NCBI RefSeq assembly: GCF_900602065.1
Contig: NZ_UWFN01000119.1
Location: 1 to 64,000 of the forward strand
Length of the DNA stretch: 64,000 nucleotides
Direction of reading: 5' to 3'
Source: Pseudomonas viridiflava
GTDB taxonomy: Bacteria > Pseudomonadota > Gammaproteobacteria > Pseudomonadales > Pseudomonadaceae
Numbering within the stretch: position 1 is the stretch's first letter; every line of letters begins with the position of its first letter. The notes under the pieces are model-generated. The model made no database searches. It was given only the letters and a program-made list of their open reading frames with translations, and was not told where the DNA came from. The translations under genes and the position numbers were made by a program. Below, piece after piece: positions 16,689 to 25,893 of the stretch.

Positions 16689-18002
16689 ATGTCCCAGCAA
16701 CCTCGCGCCTCGTCAAGAAAGCCTCTGACGTTGTTTCTCTTGAGCTTGATATTCAGCTGCACCGCGACAGCAGAAGAACGCTTCATTATTGGTGTGGCAA
16801 CGCATTTGATGAACAAGAACGGCCCCTCGGCAAAAGCGCTGCAAATGCTTGAAGCTGCCGGGGTCGACTCGGTCCGCGACGACGCTTACTGGTCGATAGC
16901 CGAACCGCGTCGTGGACAGCTGCATATCGACCCCGCCTGGCAGGCCTACCTGAGCAAGGCGCGGGAGCACAAACTCAGGCCCTTGCTAGTACTGGGCTAT
17001 GGCAATCCGAACTACGGCAACTATGCCAAGCCTCGTTACCCGCCAATCAAGGAAGGCTTCGGCAACTACGTGAAGTTCGTCAGCAGTGAGCTGGCCGACA
17101 GCGTGGATTTTTATGAGATCTGGAACGAATGGGACAAGGAAAACCCGGTCGATGAGGCGTTCGCCCGCGACTACAGCAACCTGATTGAAGAAACCGCCAG
17201 CCACCTGCGTCAGCAGAAGAAGCCGGTGACGATCCTCGCTGGCGCGGTGACCAGCCAGGGCATGGACCTGGGATTTGCCGACCGCCTGATGTCGGCTGGC
17301 TTGCTCAACCACGTGGATGGCCTGTCCTTGCATCCGTATGTGCATTGTCGCCACGAAGAACGGCATACCCCGGAACGCTGGATTGCCTGGCTGCGCTGGA
17401 TTGACGCCGACCTCAGAGCGCTGGTCGCCAGGCCCGTGCCGCTGTACCTGACCGAGATGGGCTGGCCCAGCAACACCGGCAAATGCGGCGTGAGCGAAGA
17501 GACCCAGGCGGCCTATCTGGCCCGCAGTTTCTTCCTGGCCCAGACGCTGCCGGACATCAAAGGCTTGTGGTGGTACGACTTGCTTGACGATGGCAAGGAC
17601 ACCAGCGACCCGGAGCAGAATTTCGGTTTGCTCAATCAGGACCTGACGGTCAAACCGGCGTACCTGACGCTGAAGTCCATCAGCCCGTTTCTGCATGACT
17701 ACCGTTACGACGCGGAAAAGAGTCGAGAACTGGATAACGCCTACTTGCTGCGCTTCAACAAAGGATCCGAGCAGATTCTGGTGGCCTGGACCACCGGACA
17801 CCGGCGCTCGATTCCAGTCGATGCCAGCAGTGTTCAGGCTGGCAATGTATTGATGGTCGACAGCGGCCAACCGGAACGCGGCCAACTGGACACCGGTATC
17901 CCCTGGAACTGCAACGACAGTCGTTGCTCAGCCCTGGTACCCATCAACGAGTTCCCAAGGGTTATCCGCCTGGGCAGCAAGCCTCCGTTGTTTGCGCGGT
18001 GA
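16689..18002 (+). CDS. Secreted PslG-like glycoside hydrolase (GH39/clan A type)
   Basis: 437 residues with a signal peptide ending near TATA-EE (residues 29-30), so exported to the periplasm. It looks like a (beta/alpha)8 hydrolase: the acid/base Glu is in EIWNEWD (E147) and the nucleophile Glu in YLTEMGWPS (E256). Size and motif spacing resemble P. aeruginosa PslG, a hydrolase in the Psl cluster that trims or releases polymer. The start at ATG 16689 gives a clean signal peptide; a TTG at 16677 is also in frame. A hydrolase inside a synthesis operon suggests polymer editing, length control or rescue of stalled chains. Confidence 0.82.
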   Translation: MSQQPRASSRKPLTLFLLSLIFSCTATAEERFIIGVATHLMNKNGPSAKALQMLEAAGVDSVRDDAYWSIAEPRRGQLHIDPAWQAYLSKAREHKLRPLLVLGYGNPNYGNYAKPRYPPIKEGFGNYVKFVSSELADSVDFYEIWNEWDKENPVDEAFARDYSNLIEETASHLRQQKKPVTILAGAVTSQGMDLGFADRLMSAGLLNHVDGLSLHPYVHCRHEERHTPERWIAWLRWIDADLRALVARPVPLYLTEMGWPSNTGKCGVSEETQAAYLARSFFLAQTLPDIKGLWWYDLLDDGKDTSDPEQNFGLLNQDLTVKPAYLTLKSISPFLHDYRYDAEKSRELDNAYLLRFNKGSEQILVAWTTGHRRSIPVDASSVQAGNVLMVDSGQPERGQLDTGIPWNCNDSRCSALVPINEFPRVIRLGSKPPLFAR

Positions 18003-18029
18003 CATCGCTGAATTGAAATGCAATCTCTG

Positions 18030-18117
18030 TTGGAGCGAGGCTTGCCCGCGAAGAACGATGATGCGGTAAACCCGGCTTACCTCGTCGCCTGATTCGCGGG
18101 CAAGCCTCGCCCCAACA
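18030..18117. repeat. REPIN-type inverted repeat inside the exopolysaccharide operon
   Basis: GTTGGAGCGAGGCTTGCCCGCGAA and its near-complement TTCGCGGGCAAGCCTCGCCCCAAC face each other across about 40 bases. It lies between the hydrolase and the next glycosyltransferase and would fold in the operon mRNA. It belongs to the same family as 60732-60822 and 63081-63172. Confidence 0.85.
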
Positions 18118-18177
18118 GAAACAGGGATCACCACTGTGTTCGCCTGCTTCTCCCATCCTGCGCAGAGACCTTTGCCG

Positions 18178-19290
18178 ATGATCGTCATCAATGCCCGTTT
18201 TCTTACCCAGGAGCTGCGTGGGGTTCAGCGCTTTGCAGAACAGACGTGTCTGGCGCTCAAACAACTGCGCAACGACCTGGTTTTCGTCGCACCCCACGGG
18301 ATAAAAATGAGCGAAAGCGCCAAAGCACTGGATGTGCAATGCATAGGGCATAACCAGGGCCACCTCTGGGAACAACTGGATTTGCCGCTGTACCTGATGC
18401 GTAAAGGGCGGCCACTGCTGGTTTCGCTGTGCAGCACAGCACCGATGTTTTACGCCAACCAGATCGCCACGCACCATGACATCAACTATGTGCGCCACCC
18501 TCAAAGTTACTCACGAATGTTCCGCGCGGTATACCGCACAGTGACCCCGATTCTATTGTGGCGCCTCAAATCGTTGATCACCGTCAGCAACTTCTCGCGA
18601 AGCGAAATCGCTCAGTTCTATGGCTACCCGGAAAACCGCATATTCGTGGTACCTAACGCGACCAGCGATGCATTTCGGCCCGAGGCTGCACCTGAAGAAA
18701 AACCGCGCTATTTGCTGGCCGTGTCTTCACCCAGCGCGCACAAGAACTTCAACCGGATGATTCAGGCGTTCATGACACTGCGCGGCCATAACGATTTGCA
18801 GTTACATATTGTGGGTGCCGCCAGCGAAATCTTCGCCGCCCCGGAACTGCAGCGCCTGGCGTGCCGTGACCCGAGAATCCGCTTTCTCGGGCGGCTCAGC
18901 GATGCTGAATTGATCAAGCAGTATCAGGGTGCGACCGCATTTGTCTTTCCATCGCTCTATGAAGGTTTCGGGATCCCGCCACTGGAAGCCCAGGCCTGCG
19001 GATGCCCGGTGCTGGCCGCTAACGCCGCGTCCATTCCGGAAGTGTTGCAAGCCAGCGCACTGTATTTCGACCCACTGGACGTGTCCCATATGGCCTCGGC
19101 CATGGAGCGGATTCTGACCGACATGCCGTTGCGCCAAGCGTTACGTCGCCGGGGTTTGAGCAATGTCGAACGTTTTTCCTGGGAGGACTCCGCCCGGCGC
19201 GTGTCGCAGCGTATCGACGCGCTGGCACACAGCGACACACCCTCCGGCCAGACATCGCCGGCCGTTGAACCGACCTCTGGCAAGTCCTGA
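18178..19290 (+). CDS. Family 4 glycosyltransferase
   Basis: 370 residues, GT-B fold. It opens VINARFLTQELRGVQRFAEQTC and carries VSNFSRSEIAQFYG, VVPNATSDAF, then the donor site FPSLYEGFGIPPLEAQACGCPVLA with the E-x7-E pattern typical of mannosyl/rhamnosyl GT4 enzymes. The ATG at 18178 is preferred; a GTG at 18136 would add 14 residues before the fold. It follows the REPIN. Confidence 0.87.
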   Translation: MIVINARFLTQELRGVQRFAEQTCLALKQLRNDLVFVAPHGIKMSESAKALDVQCIGHNQGHLWEQLDLPLYLMRKGRPLLVSLCSTAPMFYANQIATHHDINYVRHPQSYSRMFRAVYRTVTPILLWRLKSLITVSNFSRSEIAQFYGYPENRIFVVPNATSDAFRPEAAPEEKPRYLLAVSSPSAHKNFNRMIQAFMTLRGHNDLQLHIVGAASEIFAAPELQRLACRDPRIRFLGRLSDAELIKQYQGATAFVFPSLYEGFGIPPLEAQACGCPVLAANAASIPEVLQASALYFDPLDVSHMASAMERILTDMPLRQALRRRGLSNVERFSWEDSARRVSQRIDALAHSDTPSGQTSPAVEPTSGKS

Positions 19291-19291
19291 C

Positions 19292-20332
19292 ATGAAACGC
19301 CTGGCCTATCTTGATGCCCTGCGCGGGATTGCCGCGTTGCTGGTGGTGTTCACTCACCTCTACGCGCCGCTGCTCGGCGACGTCTGGCTGCTTCGCGAAC
19401 TGCTGGATGTCGGCAAGCTCGGAGTGCTGTGGTTCTTCATGATCAGCGGCGTGGTGATCCCCTTCAGCCTGCGCCCCGGCCCCGACGGTGCACGGCGTTT
19501 CGTGATATCCCGCGTCATGCGACTGTACCCGGCTTACTGGCTGTCCTTGCTGGTTTACCTGACGATGTTGCAGCTCTCTGGCGCGCTGTTTCCGCCCTGG
19601 CCACAGATTGTCGCCAACGTGAGCATGGTCCAGGCGCTACTGGGCTTCGAGGACGTGATCGGACTGTACTGGACGCTGTTCATCGAACTGGTGTTTTACG
19701 GCCTGTGTCTGCTGCTGTTTCTAACCGGCAAGCTGTATGACCTCTGCGTGCGGACCCGCTGTTCATTGGGCATGCTGGCGCTGGGTCTGGTGCTGGCCAT
19801 TCTCCGGGAACTGACCGAGCGCAAAGTGCCGGTGGCCCTGCCGCTGGCTTTGTCACTGATGTTCTTTGGCTCGATCTGGCGTCAGTGGCTGCTGGGCGAG
19901 CACAGCCGGCAATTGACCCGCTGCCTGATCACTGTGCTGGGCGCTTATGCGCTGTTATTGCCGCCCATTCTGCTGCTGGCTTACGGCGAGAACCTGATAC
20001 AAGGCGAAGCTGGCGGCCGCTACCTGTTCACGTACACCGCAGCGATCGTCAGCTTCCTGTTGCTGACCCGCAGTGTCCGGCTTGATCAACCAATACTGGT
20101 CTGGCTCGGCAGTATCAGCTACTCGCTGTACCTGCTGCATCCGTCAATGCTGATGCTGGCCGAGTACCTGTTGCGCGGCCTGCCGTTATCACCGTTGTAC
20201 GCCGCCGTGCTGGCGACCGTACTGACCCTGGGTATCGCCCACCTGTCCTTCCGCTGCATCGAAACGCTATTTATCCAGTGGGGCAAACGCCTCAACAATC
20301 GCCACGCCAAGACGCAGACAGCCCGCGCCTGA
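19292..20332 (+). CDS. Acyltransferase 3 family membrane protein
   Basis: 346 residues with about ten membrane helices. It opens with the family signature RLAYLDALRGIAALLVVFTHL, whose conserved His would be catalytic, and includes WFFMISGVVIPFS and SRVMRLYPAYW. Such enzymes O-acetylate or succinylate sugars of surface polymers; PslL in the Psl cluster is of this type. It starts one base after the upstream stop codon. It is not a Wzy polymerase despite its many helices. Confidence 0.9.
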   Translation: MKRLAYLDALRGIAALLVVFTHLYAPLLGDVWLLRELLDVGKLGVLWFFMISGVVIPFSLRPGPDGARRFVISRVMRLYPAYWLSLLVYLTMLQLSGALFPPWPQIVANVSMVQALLGFEDVIGLYWTLFIELVFYGLCLLLFLTGKLYDLCVRTRCSLGMLALGLVLAILRELTERKVPVALPLALSLMFFGSIWRQWLLGEHSRQLTRCLITVLGAYALLLPPILLLAYGENLIQGEAGGRYLFTYTAAIVSFLLLTRSVRLDQPILVWLGSISYSLYLLHPSMLMLAEYLLRGLPLSPLYAAVLATVLTLGIAHLSFRCIETLFIQWGKRLNNRHAKTQTARA

Positions 20333-20364
20333 TGTAGAGCCTGTGCATACAGAAGGGAACCTCC

Positions 20365-21582
20365 ATGAGAATCGCAATAGTCCACGACTGGCTGGTGACG
20401 TACGCCGGTGCCGAACGAGTACTGGCGTCACTGATCAACATCTGGCCGCAGGCCGATCTGTTTTCAGTCATCGATTTTCTCAGTGACCAGGATCGTGAGC
20501 ACTTGCATGGCAAAGTGGCCAAGACCACTTTTATTCAGCGGTTACCCAAGGCCAGAACTCACTACCAGCGCTACCTGCCGCTCATGCCTCTGGCCATCGA
20601 ACAGCTCGACCTGTCGGGTTACGACCTGATTATCAGCAGCAGCCACGCGGTAGCCAAAGGTGTGCTCAGCGGCCCGGATCAGTTGCACGTCAGCTACGTA
20701 CACTCGCCCATTCGCTACGCCTGGGATCTGCAACACCAATACTTGCTGGAATCGGGCATGAGCACCGGCTTCAAGAGCAAAGTCGCGCGAATGATCCTGC
20801 ACTACATCCGCATGTGGGATCAGCGCACCTCGTCGGGCGTCGACGATTTCATCGCCAACTCGCACTTCATTGGCGGGCGTATTGCCAAAGCGTACCGCCG
20901 CGAATCCACAGTCATTTACCCGCCAGTGGATACCGTCAATTTCACCCAGCAAGACAGCAAACAGGACTACTACTTCACCGCCTCGCGCATGGTGCCTTAC
21001 AAGCGTATGCCGATGATCATCGAAGCGTTTGCGGCGATGCCGGACAAACGCCTCATCGTCATCGGTGACGGCCCGGAAATGGCCAAGGCGAAGCTGATTC
21101 ATGCGCCCAACGTCACGCTGTTGGGCTTTCAGCCGTTTGCCGTGCTGCTGGAACACATGCGCAATGCCAAAGCCTTCGTTTTTGCCGCCGAGGAAGATTT
21201 CGGTATCAGCCCGGTCGAAGCTCAGGCCTGTGGTACCCCGGTGATTGCCTTCGGCAAGGGCGGCGTACTGGAAACCGTTTGCGGCCTGGACCACCCACAA
21301 CCGACTGGCGTGTTCTATGAACAACAAACGGTGTCATCGCTGGTTGCCGCGGTCGGTGAGTTTGAAGCAGCGCATCCGCGCATTACTGCTCAGGCCTGTC
21401 GCGCCAACGCCGAACGCTTCAGCGGCCAGCGCTTCGAGGAAGAAATGAAAAATTTCGTCGAAAGTCGCCTCGCCGCAGCTCGCCTCGCACGCCAGCCTGC
21501 CCAATACAAGATGCCCCAGGCGTCGCCCATTCTGGTCAGCAACGAGCAGACCGCACGTGTCATTCCGATCAAATCCGTCTGA
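20365..21582 (+). CDS. Family 4 glycosyltransferase
   Basis: 405 residues. It opens MRIAIVHDWLVTYAGAERVL and has VSYVHSPIRYAWD, ANSHFIGGRIAKAYRRE, VIYPPVDT, TASRMVPYKR and AEEDFGISPVEAQACGTPVIA. This matches the GT4 subgroup common in Psl- and Wca-type clusters, often mannosyltransferases. AGAAGGGAA lies nine bases before the ATG. Cytoplasmic; sugar specificity is inferred only loosely. Confidence 0.88.
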   Translation: MRIAIVHDWLVTYAGAERVLASLINIWPQADLFSVIDFLSDQDREHLHGKVAKTTFIQRLPKARTHYQRYLPLMPLAIEQLDLSGYDLIISSSHAVAKGVLSGPDQLHVSYVHSPIRYAWDLQHQYLLESGMSTGFKSKVARMILHYIRMWDQRTSSGVDDFIANSHFIGGRIAKAYRRESTVIYPPVDTVNFTQQDSKQDYYFTASRMVPYKRMPMIIEAFAAMPDKRLIVIGDGPEMAKAKLIHAPNVTLLGFQPFAVLLEHMRNAKAFVFAAEEDFGISPVEAQACGTPVIAFGKGGVLETVCGLDHPQPTGVFYEQQTVSSLVAAVGEFEAAHPRITAQACRANAERFSGQRFEEEMKNFVESRLAAARLARQPAQYKMPQASPILVSNEQTARVIPIKSV

Positions 21583-21595
21583 GCGAGCACTGTCC

Positions 21596-23008
21596 ATGCG
21601 TACTCCCGTTCGCGGCATTCTTCATGCGCACCAATCCTTGTTGTCGGTCGCCCACCGCCTGCTCGATTTGACGGTTATCGTGCTGGGCGGCTACTGGCAG
21701 AGCCAACTTAACCCGGGTGCATCCAGCGCCGAAGCCTGGATTCAGATACTGCTGGCAGTACTGGTTTTTCACTGGCTCAGCGAATATCACCAGATGTACG
21801 GTTCATGGCGTGGCGAGAGAATCCTGCGTGAGCTGATCAAGGTGTTCACTTACTGGGCGGTCACCTTCGTGGTGCTGTTATCCGTGGACTACCTGCTGCT
21901 CAATCACGCCAACATGCCTGATAACGCCCAGATGGCCTGGTTCGCGTCGGTGCTGGCGGTGCTTTGCGGCTATCGCTTGCTGATCCGCAGCGCGCTGCAT
22001 GGTTTGCGCCGGCGCGGTTTCAACACTCGGCGAGTGGCGATTGTCGGTACCGGACAGGTCGGCTTACGCCTTGCCCAGTCGATCTCCAGCGCACCGTGGA
22101 TGGGCCTGCGAGTGCTGGGCTTTTATGACCTGCCAAAACCTGCGGTGGCGACAAACGACCCAGCCCCGGACATCGCGGTGCTTGGCGATCTGCAACAGCT
22201 GATCAATGATGCCCGCGACGGCCGGATAGACAAGGTTTACATCACCTTGGCGCTCACCGCCCAGCCCCATGTTCAGGATCTGGTCAAAGGGCTCAGCGAC
22301 ACCACGGCTTCGGTGTACCTGATCCCGGATGTGTTCATGTTCGAACTGCTGCATGCGCGCAGCGAAAGCATCAACGGGCTGGCCAGCATCAGTATTTTCG
22401 ACTCACCCATGGATGGCGCCTGGAGCCTCGTGAAGCGTGTCGAGGACATCGTATTGTCCAGCGTCATCCTGACCATGATCGCCCTGCCCCTGCTACTGAT
22501 TGCGACCGCAATCAAACTGACTTCGCCCGGCCCGGTGCTGTTTCGTCAGCGCCGTTATGGCCTGGACGGCAGACCCATCATGGTCTGGAAGTTTCGCAGC
22601 ATGAGCGTGCAGGAAAACGGCGACGTGGTGAATCAAGCTACCCGCAACGACGCTCGCGTCACGCCATTGGGGGCATTCCTGCGACGCACCTCGCTCGATG
22701 AACTGCCGCAGTTCTTCAACGTATTACGCGGCGATATGTCCATCGTCGGCCCTCGACCGCATGCGGTGGCGCACAACGAGCAATACCGTAAACAGGTCAG
22801 CGGTTACATGCTGCGTCACAAGGTCAAGCCGGGCATTACCGGCTGGGCGCAGATCAATGGCTGGCGCGGCGAAACAGACACGCTGGACAAGATGCAGAAG
22901 CGCGTCGAATACGACCTGGAATACATCGAACACTGGTCGCTGTGGCTAGACCTGAAAATCATTCTGCTGACCCTGTTCAAAGGCTTTCTGCACAAGAACG
23001 CCTTCTGA
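21596..23008 (+). CDS. Undecaprenyl-phosphate glucose phosphotransferase (WcaJ-type)
   Basis: Initiating enzyme of repeat-unit assembly, 470 residues. It has four N-terminal membrane helices, a Rossmann-like middle part (RRVAIVGTGQVGLRLAQ), a fifth helix near residue 290 and a C-terminal bacterial sugar-transferase domain with KFRSMS, RRTSLDELPQFFNVLRGDMS, VGPRP and KPGITGWAQINGWRGE. It would transfer hexose-1-phosphate, most likely glucose, from UDP-sugar to undecaprenyl phosphate. The start at ATG 21596 is chosen; an upstream in-frame start overlaps the previous gene. It lies near the far 3' end of the cluster although its reaction comes first. Confidence 0.92.
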   Translation: MRTPVRGILHAHQSLLSVAHRLLDLTVIVLGGYWQSQLNPGASSAEAWIQILLAVLVFHWLSEYHQMYGSWRGERILRELIKVFTYWAVTFVVLLSVDYLLLNHANMPDNAQMAWFASVLAVLCGYRLLIRSALHGLRRRGFNTRRVAIVGTGQVGLRLAQSISSAPWMGLRVLGFYDLPKPAVATNDPAPDIAVLGDLQQLINDARDGRIDKVYITLALTAQPHVQDLVKGLSDTTASVYLIPDVFMFELLHARSESINGLASISIFDSPMDGAWSLVKRVEDIVLSSVILTMIALPLLLIATAIKLTSPGPVLFRQRRYGLDGRPIMVWKFRSMSVQENGDVVNQATRNDARVTPLGAFLRRTSLDELPQFFNVLRGDMSIVGPRPHAVAHNEQYRKQVSGYMLRHKVKPGITGWAQINGWRGETDTLDKMQKRVEYDLEYIEHWSLWLDLKIILLTLFKGFLHKNAF

Positions 23009-23171
23009 CTTTTCCGTCATCCCCCCCCTGTTCAACCACGACAACAGCCCAGGCCGACCGGCACTGGAGGAGGTGCGTGCATCTATCAAAAAGACAACGA
23101 AACAGTCGGTGTTGGTAAGGGAAGCAATGAAATCACTGTGGTGCCAACGCACCTTTAGGAAGGAACAATAT

Positions 23172-24260
23172 ATGAAGCTAACCCTAGCTGTTGTGCTGCT
23201 CTCCAGTCTGATTTTGCAAGGCTGTGCATTTGCACCCGGGCAGCACATGACCCCAGGAGATATTCAGGCAAAAGATCCGGACGGTCCGGATGTTCAATTG
23301 GTACAGATCACCCCACAAACCCTCAAACAGCAGAAGCAACAAGCGGCGGCCAGTGCCAAGCCGCTGCCCGCCGAACTGCTCAACTACAAAACGCCTGAAT
23401 ATGTCGTCGGCCCTGGCGACACCTTGCTGGTGATCGTCTTTGAGCATCCTGAGTTGACCGCGCCTGGCTCACAGGACCAACTCGACGCCAACAGCCGGGA
23501 AGTATTGAGCGACGGCACGCTCTATTTTCCTTATGTGGGCAGAATCCAGGCGGGTGGCAAGACCGTCGGGCAAATCCGCGAACAACTGCGCATGGGGTTG
23601 TCGCCGCAGTACACCGAGGTCAAGGTCGACGTCAAAGTACTGCGTTACAACAGCCAGCGCATCCTGCTCTCGGGTTCGTTCAAAAGCCCCGGCCCGCAGC
23701 CGATCACCAACATCCCGTTGAGTCTGGTGCAGGCCATCAGCACCGCTGGTCTTGACCTTACCGACGCCAACCTCGCAGGGCTGACCCTGCGCCGCGACGG
23801 CAAGGATTATGTGATCGACGTCGACTCTTTGAACCGCAAAGACTCGCAACTGAGCAAGCTATTCCTGAAAGACGGCGACTACCTGCACTTGAACAGCAAC
23901 TCCAAAAACAAGATCTACGTGCTGGGCGAAGTCCAGCGGCCGCAGGTCATTTCCTTCGGCACCACCAGCGTAACCCTGCTTGAAGCGTTAGGTAATTCTG
24001 GCGGCCTGAGCCCGGACAGCGCCGACGGTGATGCGGTGTACGTGATCCGCGGTGCTGAAAACCAGGCCAACGCCCGTTCAACGGTCTATCACTTGCTGGC
24101 GAAAAAACCGACAGCCTACCTGTTGGCCAAAGAGTTCGAGCTTCAGGCCCAGGACGTGATCTTCGTCGGTCCGGCGGACATCACTCGCTGGAGCCGTTTT
24201 GTCAGCCAGTTGCTTGGCTCGGCCAACGTCATTCAGACCGGTGCCGCTTTCAGAAACTGA
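23172..24260 (+). CDS. Wza-type polysaccharide export lipoprotein
   Basis: Outer-membrane export channel component of 362 residues. Lipoprotein signal LAVVLLSSLILQGC with the lipobox Cys near residue 17; polysaccharide export (PES) domain starting YVVGPGDTLLVIVFEHPEL, followed by SLBB-type segments (RILLSGSFKSPGPQPI and KIYVLGEVQRPQVISF). The ATG at 23172 has GGAAGGA upstream; a longer in-frame reading from 23073 would bury the signal peptide. It would form the outer-membrane exit paired with the Wzc protein. Last gene of the cluster, followed by a terminator. Confidence 0.93.
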   Translation: MKLTLAVVLLSSLILQGCAFAPGQHMTPGDIQAKDPDGPDVQLVQITPQTLKQQKQQAAASAKPLPAELLNYKTPEYVVGPGDTLLVIVFEHPELTAPGSQDQLDANSREVLSDGTLYFPYVGRIQAGGKTVGQIREQLRMGLSPQYTEVKVDVKVLRYNSQRILLSGSFKSPGPQPITNIPLSLVQAISTAGLDLTDANLAGLTLRRDGKDYVIDVDSLNRKDSQLSKLFLKDGDYLHLNSNSKNKIYVLGEVQRPQVISFGTTSVTLLEALGNSGGLSPDSADGDAVYVIRGAENQANARSTVYHLLAKKPTAYLLAKEFELQAQDVIFVGPADITRWSRFVSQLLGSANVIQTGAAFRN

Positions 24261-24277
24261 TACTCGCAACAAAAACG

Positions 24278-24309
24278 TCCCTGCATCTGCCGACTGCGGG
24301 GATTTTTTT
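24278..24309 (+). terminator. Intrinsic terminator of the exopolysaccharide operon
   Basis: TCCCTGCA (24278-24285) pairs with TGCGGGGA (24295-24302), with one G-U pair and a 9-base loop, followed by seven T residues. It lies 18 bases after the last stop codon of the cluster and marks its end. Confidence 0.85.
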
Positions 24310-24502
24310 GCCTGCGATTTGGCTGCCAAGTGTTGCCACAGCAACAGCAGATCAACAGTTAGGGCTGTCCTTGAGCATCAAGGCATCTCTTCAACATGTC
24401 GCGATGGCGCATTTATTCTTTTAATTTCAACAAGTTAAATAATTACCAGGCACTGGCATGCATGCTGCTTTGACTTGCTTACGCTTTTTTAAGGAATTCA
24501 GC

Positions 24503-25084
24503 ATGCTGGTAGTTTCACTGTCGGGTAGCCCCGCTCTCAAATCCCGCTCCGGCGTGGTACTGGAACACGCAGGCCGTTGGCTGCGCGCCAAGGGTGTAGA
24601 TGTCACCACTCTGCGTATCCGCGATTTCAACGCTGAAGACCTAATCTTCGCTCACTTCGACAGCCCGCAAGTGCTGGACTTCATCGAAGCGGTCAAGCAG
24701 GCCGATGGTTTGCTGATTGGTACGCCGGTGTACAAGGCTTCGTTTTCCGGCGCGCTGAAAACGCTGCTGGACCTGCTGCCAGAGCGCTCCTTGCACGGCA
24801 AGGTGGTTTTGCCTTTGGCAACCGGCGGCAGCATCGCTCACATGCTGGCGGTGGATTACGCGCTGAAACCGGTGTTATCGGCGCTCAAATGTCAGGAAGT
24901 CCTGCACGGCATATTCGCCATTGATAGCCAGATCAGCTACGCCGATAACGAGCAAGGCGGCGACTTGGACGAGATTCTTCATGAGCGTCTGCAGGAAGGC
25001 CTGGAGCATTTCTATCTGGGCCTGCAGCATCGCGTGCAAGCCCGACAGAAACAGGCCGGGGGGCATTTGCGGTTGGCGTTGTAA
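24503..25084 (+). CDS. ssuE: NADPH-dependent FMN reductase (SsuE/MsuE type)
   Basis: 193-residue flavodoxin-like flavin reductase. [12 protein letters not shown] at the N-terminus is the FMN phosphate loop; [21 protein letters not shown] and [22 protein letters not shown] match SsuE/MsuE closely. It would supply reduced FMN to an alkanesulfonate or similar monooxygenase. No ssuD, ssuABC or msu gene is within the window, which is odd because ssuE usually heads that operon. AAGGA precedes the ATG at 24503. Confidence 0.85.
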   Translation: MLVVSLSGSPALKSRSGVVLEHAGRWLRAKGVDVTTLRIRDFNAEDLIFAHFDSPQVLDFIEAVKQADGLLIGTPVYKASFSGALKTLLDLLPERSLHGKVVLPLATGGSIAHMLAVDYALKPVLSALKCQEVLHGIFAIDSQISYADNEQGGDLDEILHERLQEGLEHFYLGLQHRVQARQKQAGGHLRLAL

Positions 25085-25100
25085 ACGCATAATCCTGTAG

Positions 25101-25120
25101 GAGCCGAGCTTGCTCGGCTC
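25101..25120 (+). terminator. Hairpin after ssuE (collapsed REP-like)
   Basis: GAGCCGAG-CTTG-CTCGGCTC is a perfect 8-bp stem with a 4-base loop, embedded in REP-like flanks (CTGTAG before). It lies between the convergent ssuE and lysE-type genes and probably attenuates read-through. It has no T-run. Confidence 0.5.
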
Positions 25121-25151
25121 TCACATTTGAATGGCGTCAGGCTTCAGGCCA

Positions 25152-25757
25152 TTACCCCTTCAACATCGGATACAACGAAACCACCAGCAGTACTGCCATT
25201 ACCCCGTTAAACACCCGCAACCAGAACGGATCACGTAGCGCGTTACGCAGCAGGCTGCCAAACCCTGCCCAGACACCCACGCTTGGCAGGTTGATCAGGG
25301 CAAATACCGCCGAGATGATCACAACATTGGTGAAGTACCCCTGTAACGGTGTGTAGGTACTGATCGCGCCGACGGCCATGACCCAAGCCTTGGGATTGAC
25401 CCACTGAAACAGCGCGGCCTGCATGAAGGTCTGTGGCTTGCTCTCTGCGCCAGAGGCATCCGAGGCCGGGCCTGAAGTGGCGATCTTCCACGCCAGATAC
25501 AACAAATAGGCAGCGCCGACGTAACGCAGGACGGTGTATAGCAGCGGATATGTCTGAAATGCAGCGCCCAATCCAAGACCGACCGCCAGCACCAGGCTGA
25601 AAAACCCGCAACTGATCCCCAACATATGCGGCACAGTCCGGCTGAATCCGAAGTTCACCCCGGAGGCCAGCAGCATCATATTGTTTGGACCGGGCGTTAT
25701 AGACGTAACAAAAGCGAATAAAGCAAAGGCGAGCAGCAGATCAAGGGAGAACGGCAT
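25152..25757 (-). CDS. LysE/RhtB-family amino-acid exporter
   Basis: 201-residue inner-membrane protein with about six helices. The family signature is clear: FVTSITPGPNNMMLLASGVNFGF near the N-terminus and GAAYLLYLAWKI in the middle, then QWVNPKAW. Members export basic or neutral amino acids or homoserine lactone-like compounds; the substrate here is unknown. Convergent with ssuE. Confidence 0.9.
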   Translation of the reverse strand: MPFSLDLLLAFALFAFVTSITPGPNNMMLLASGVNFGFSRTVPHMLGISCGFFSLVLAVGLGLGAAFQTYPLLYTVLRYVGAAYLLYLAWKIATSGPASDASGAESKPQTFMQAALFQWVNPKAWVMAVGAISTYTPLQGYFTNVVIISAVFALINLPSVGVWAGFGSLLRNALRDPFWLRVFNGVMAVLLVVSLYPMLKG

Positions 25758-25893
25758 GGAGCGATCCAGACATCTAAGGGGCAGGCCTTCACCCTAGCGA
25801 ATCGGCAACCAGAAACACACGAACAGTCAGACGAAAATACAGCCGGTACAGTTTTGAGCGAAGGGAGCTTCGATCGCTACTGTACTTGGACGA

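Noticed and set aside
19292..20332. Possible Wzy polymerase
   Set aside because: The N-terminal signature and catalytic-type His are those of acyltransferase family 3.
5813..24260. Naming the cluster psl, alginate or colanic acid
   Set aside because: It shares gene types with each (PslG, PslL and WcaJ-like parts) but gene order, the RfaH gene and the DegT/WbqC pair do not match any of them.
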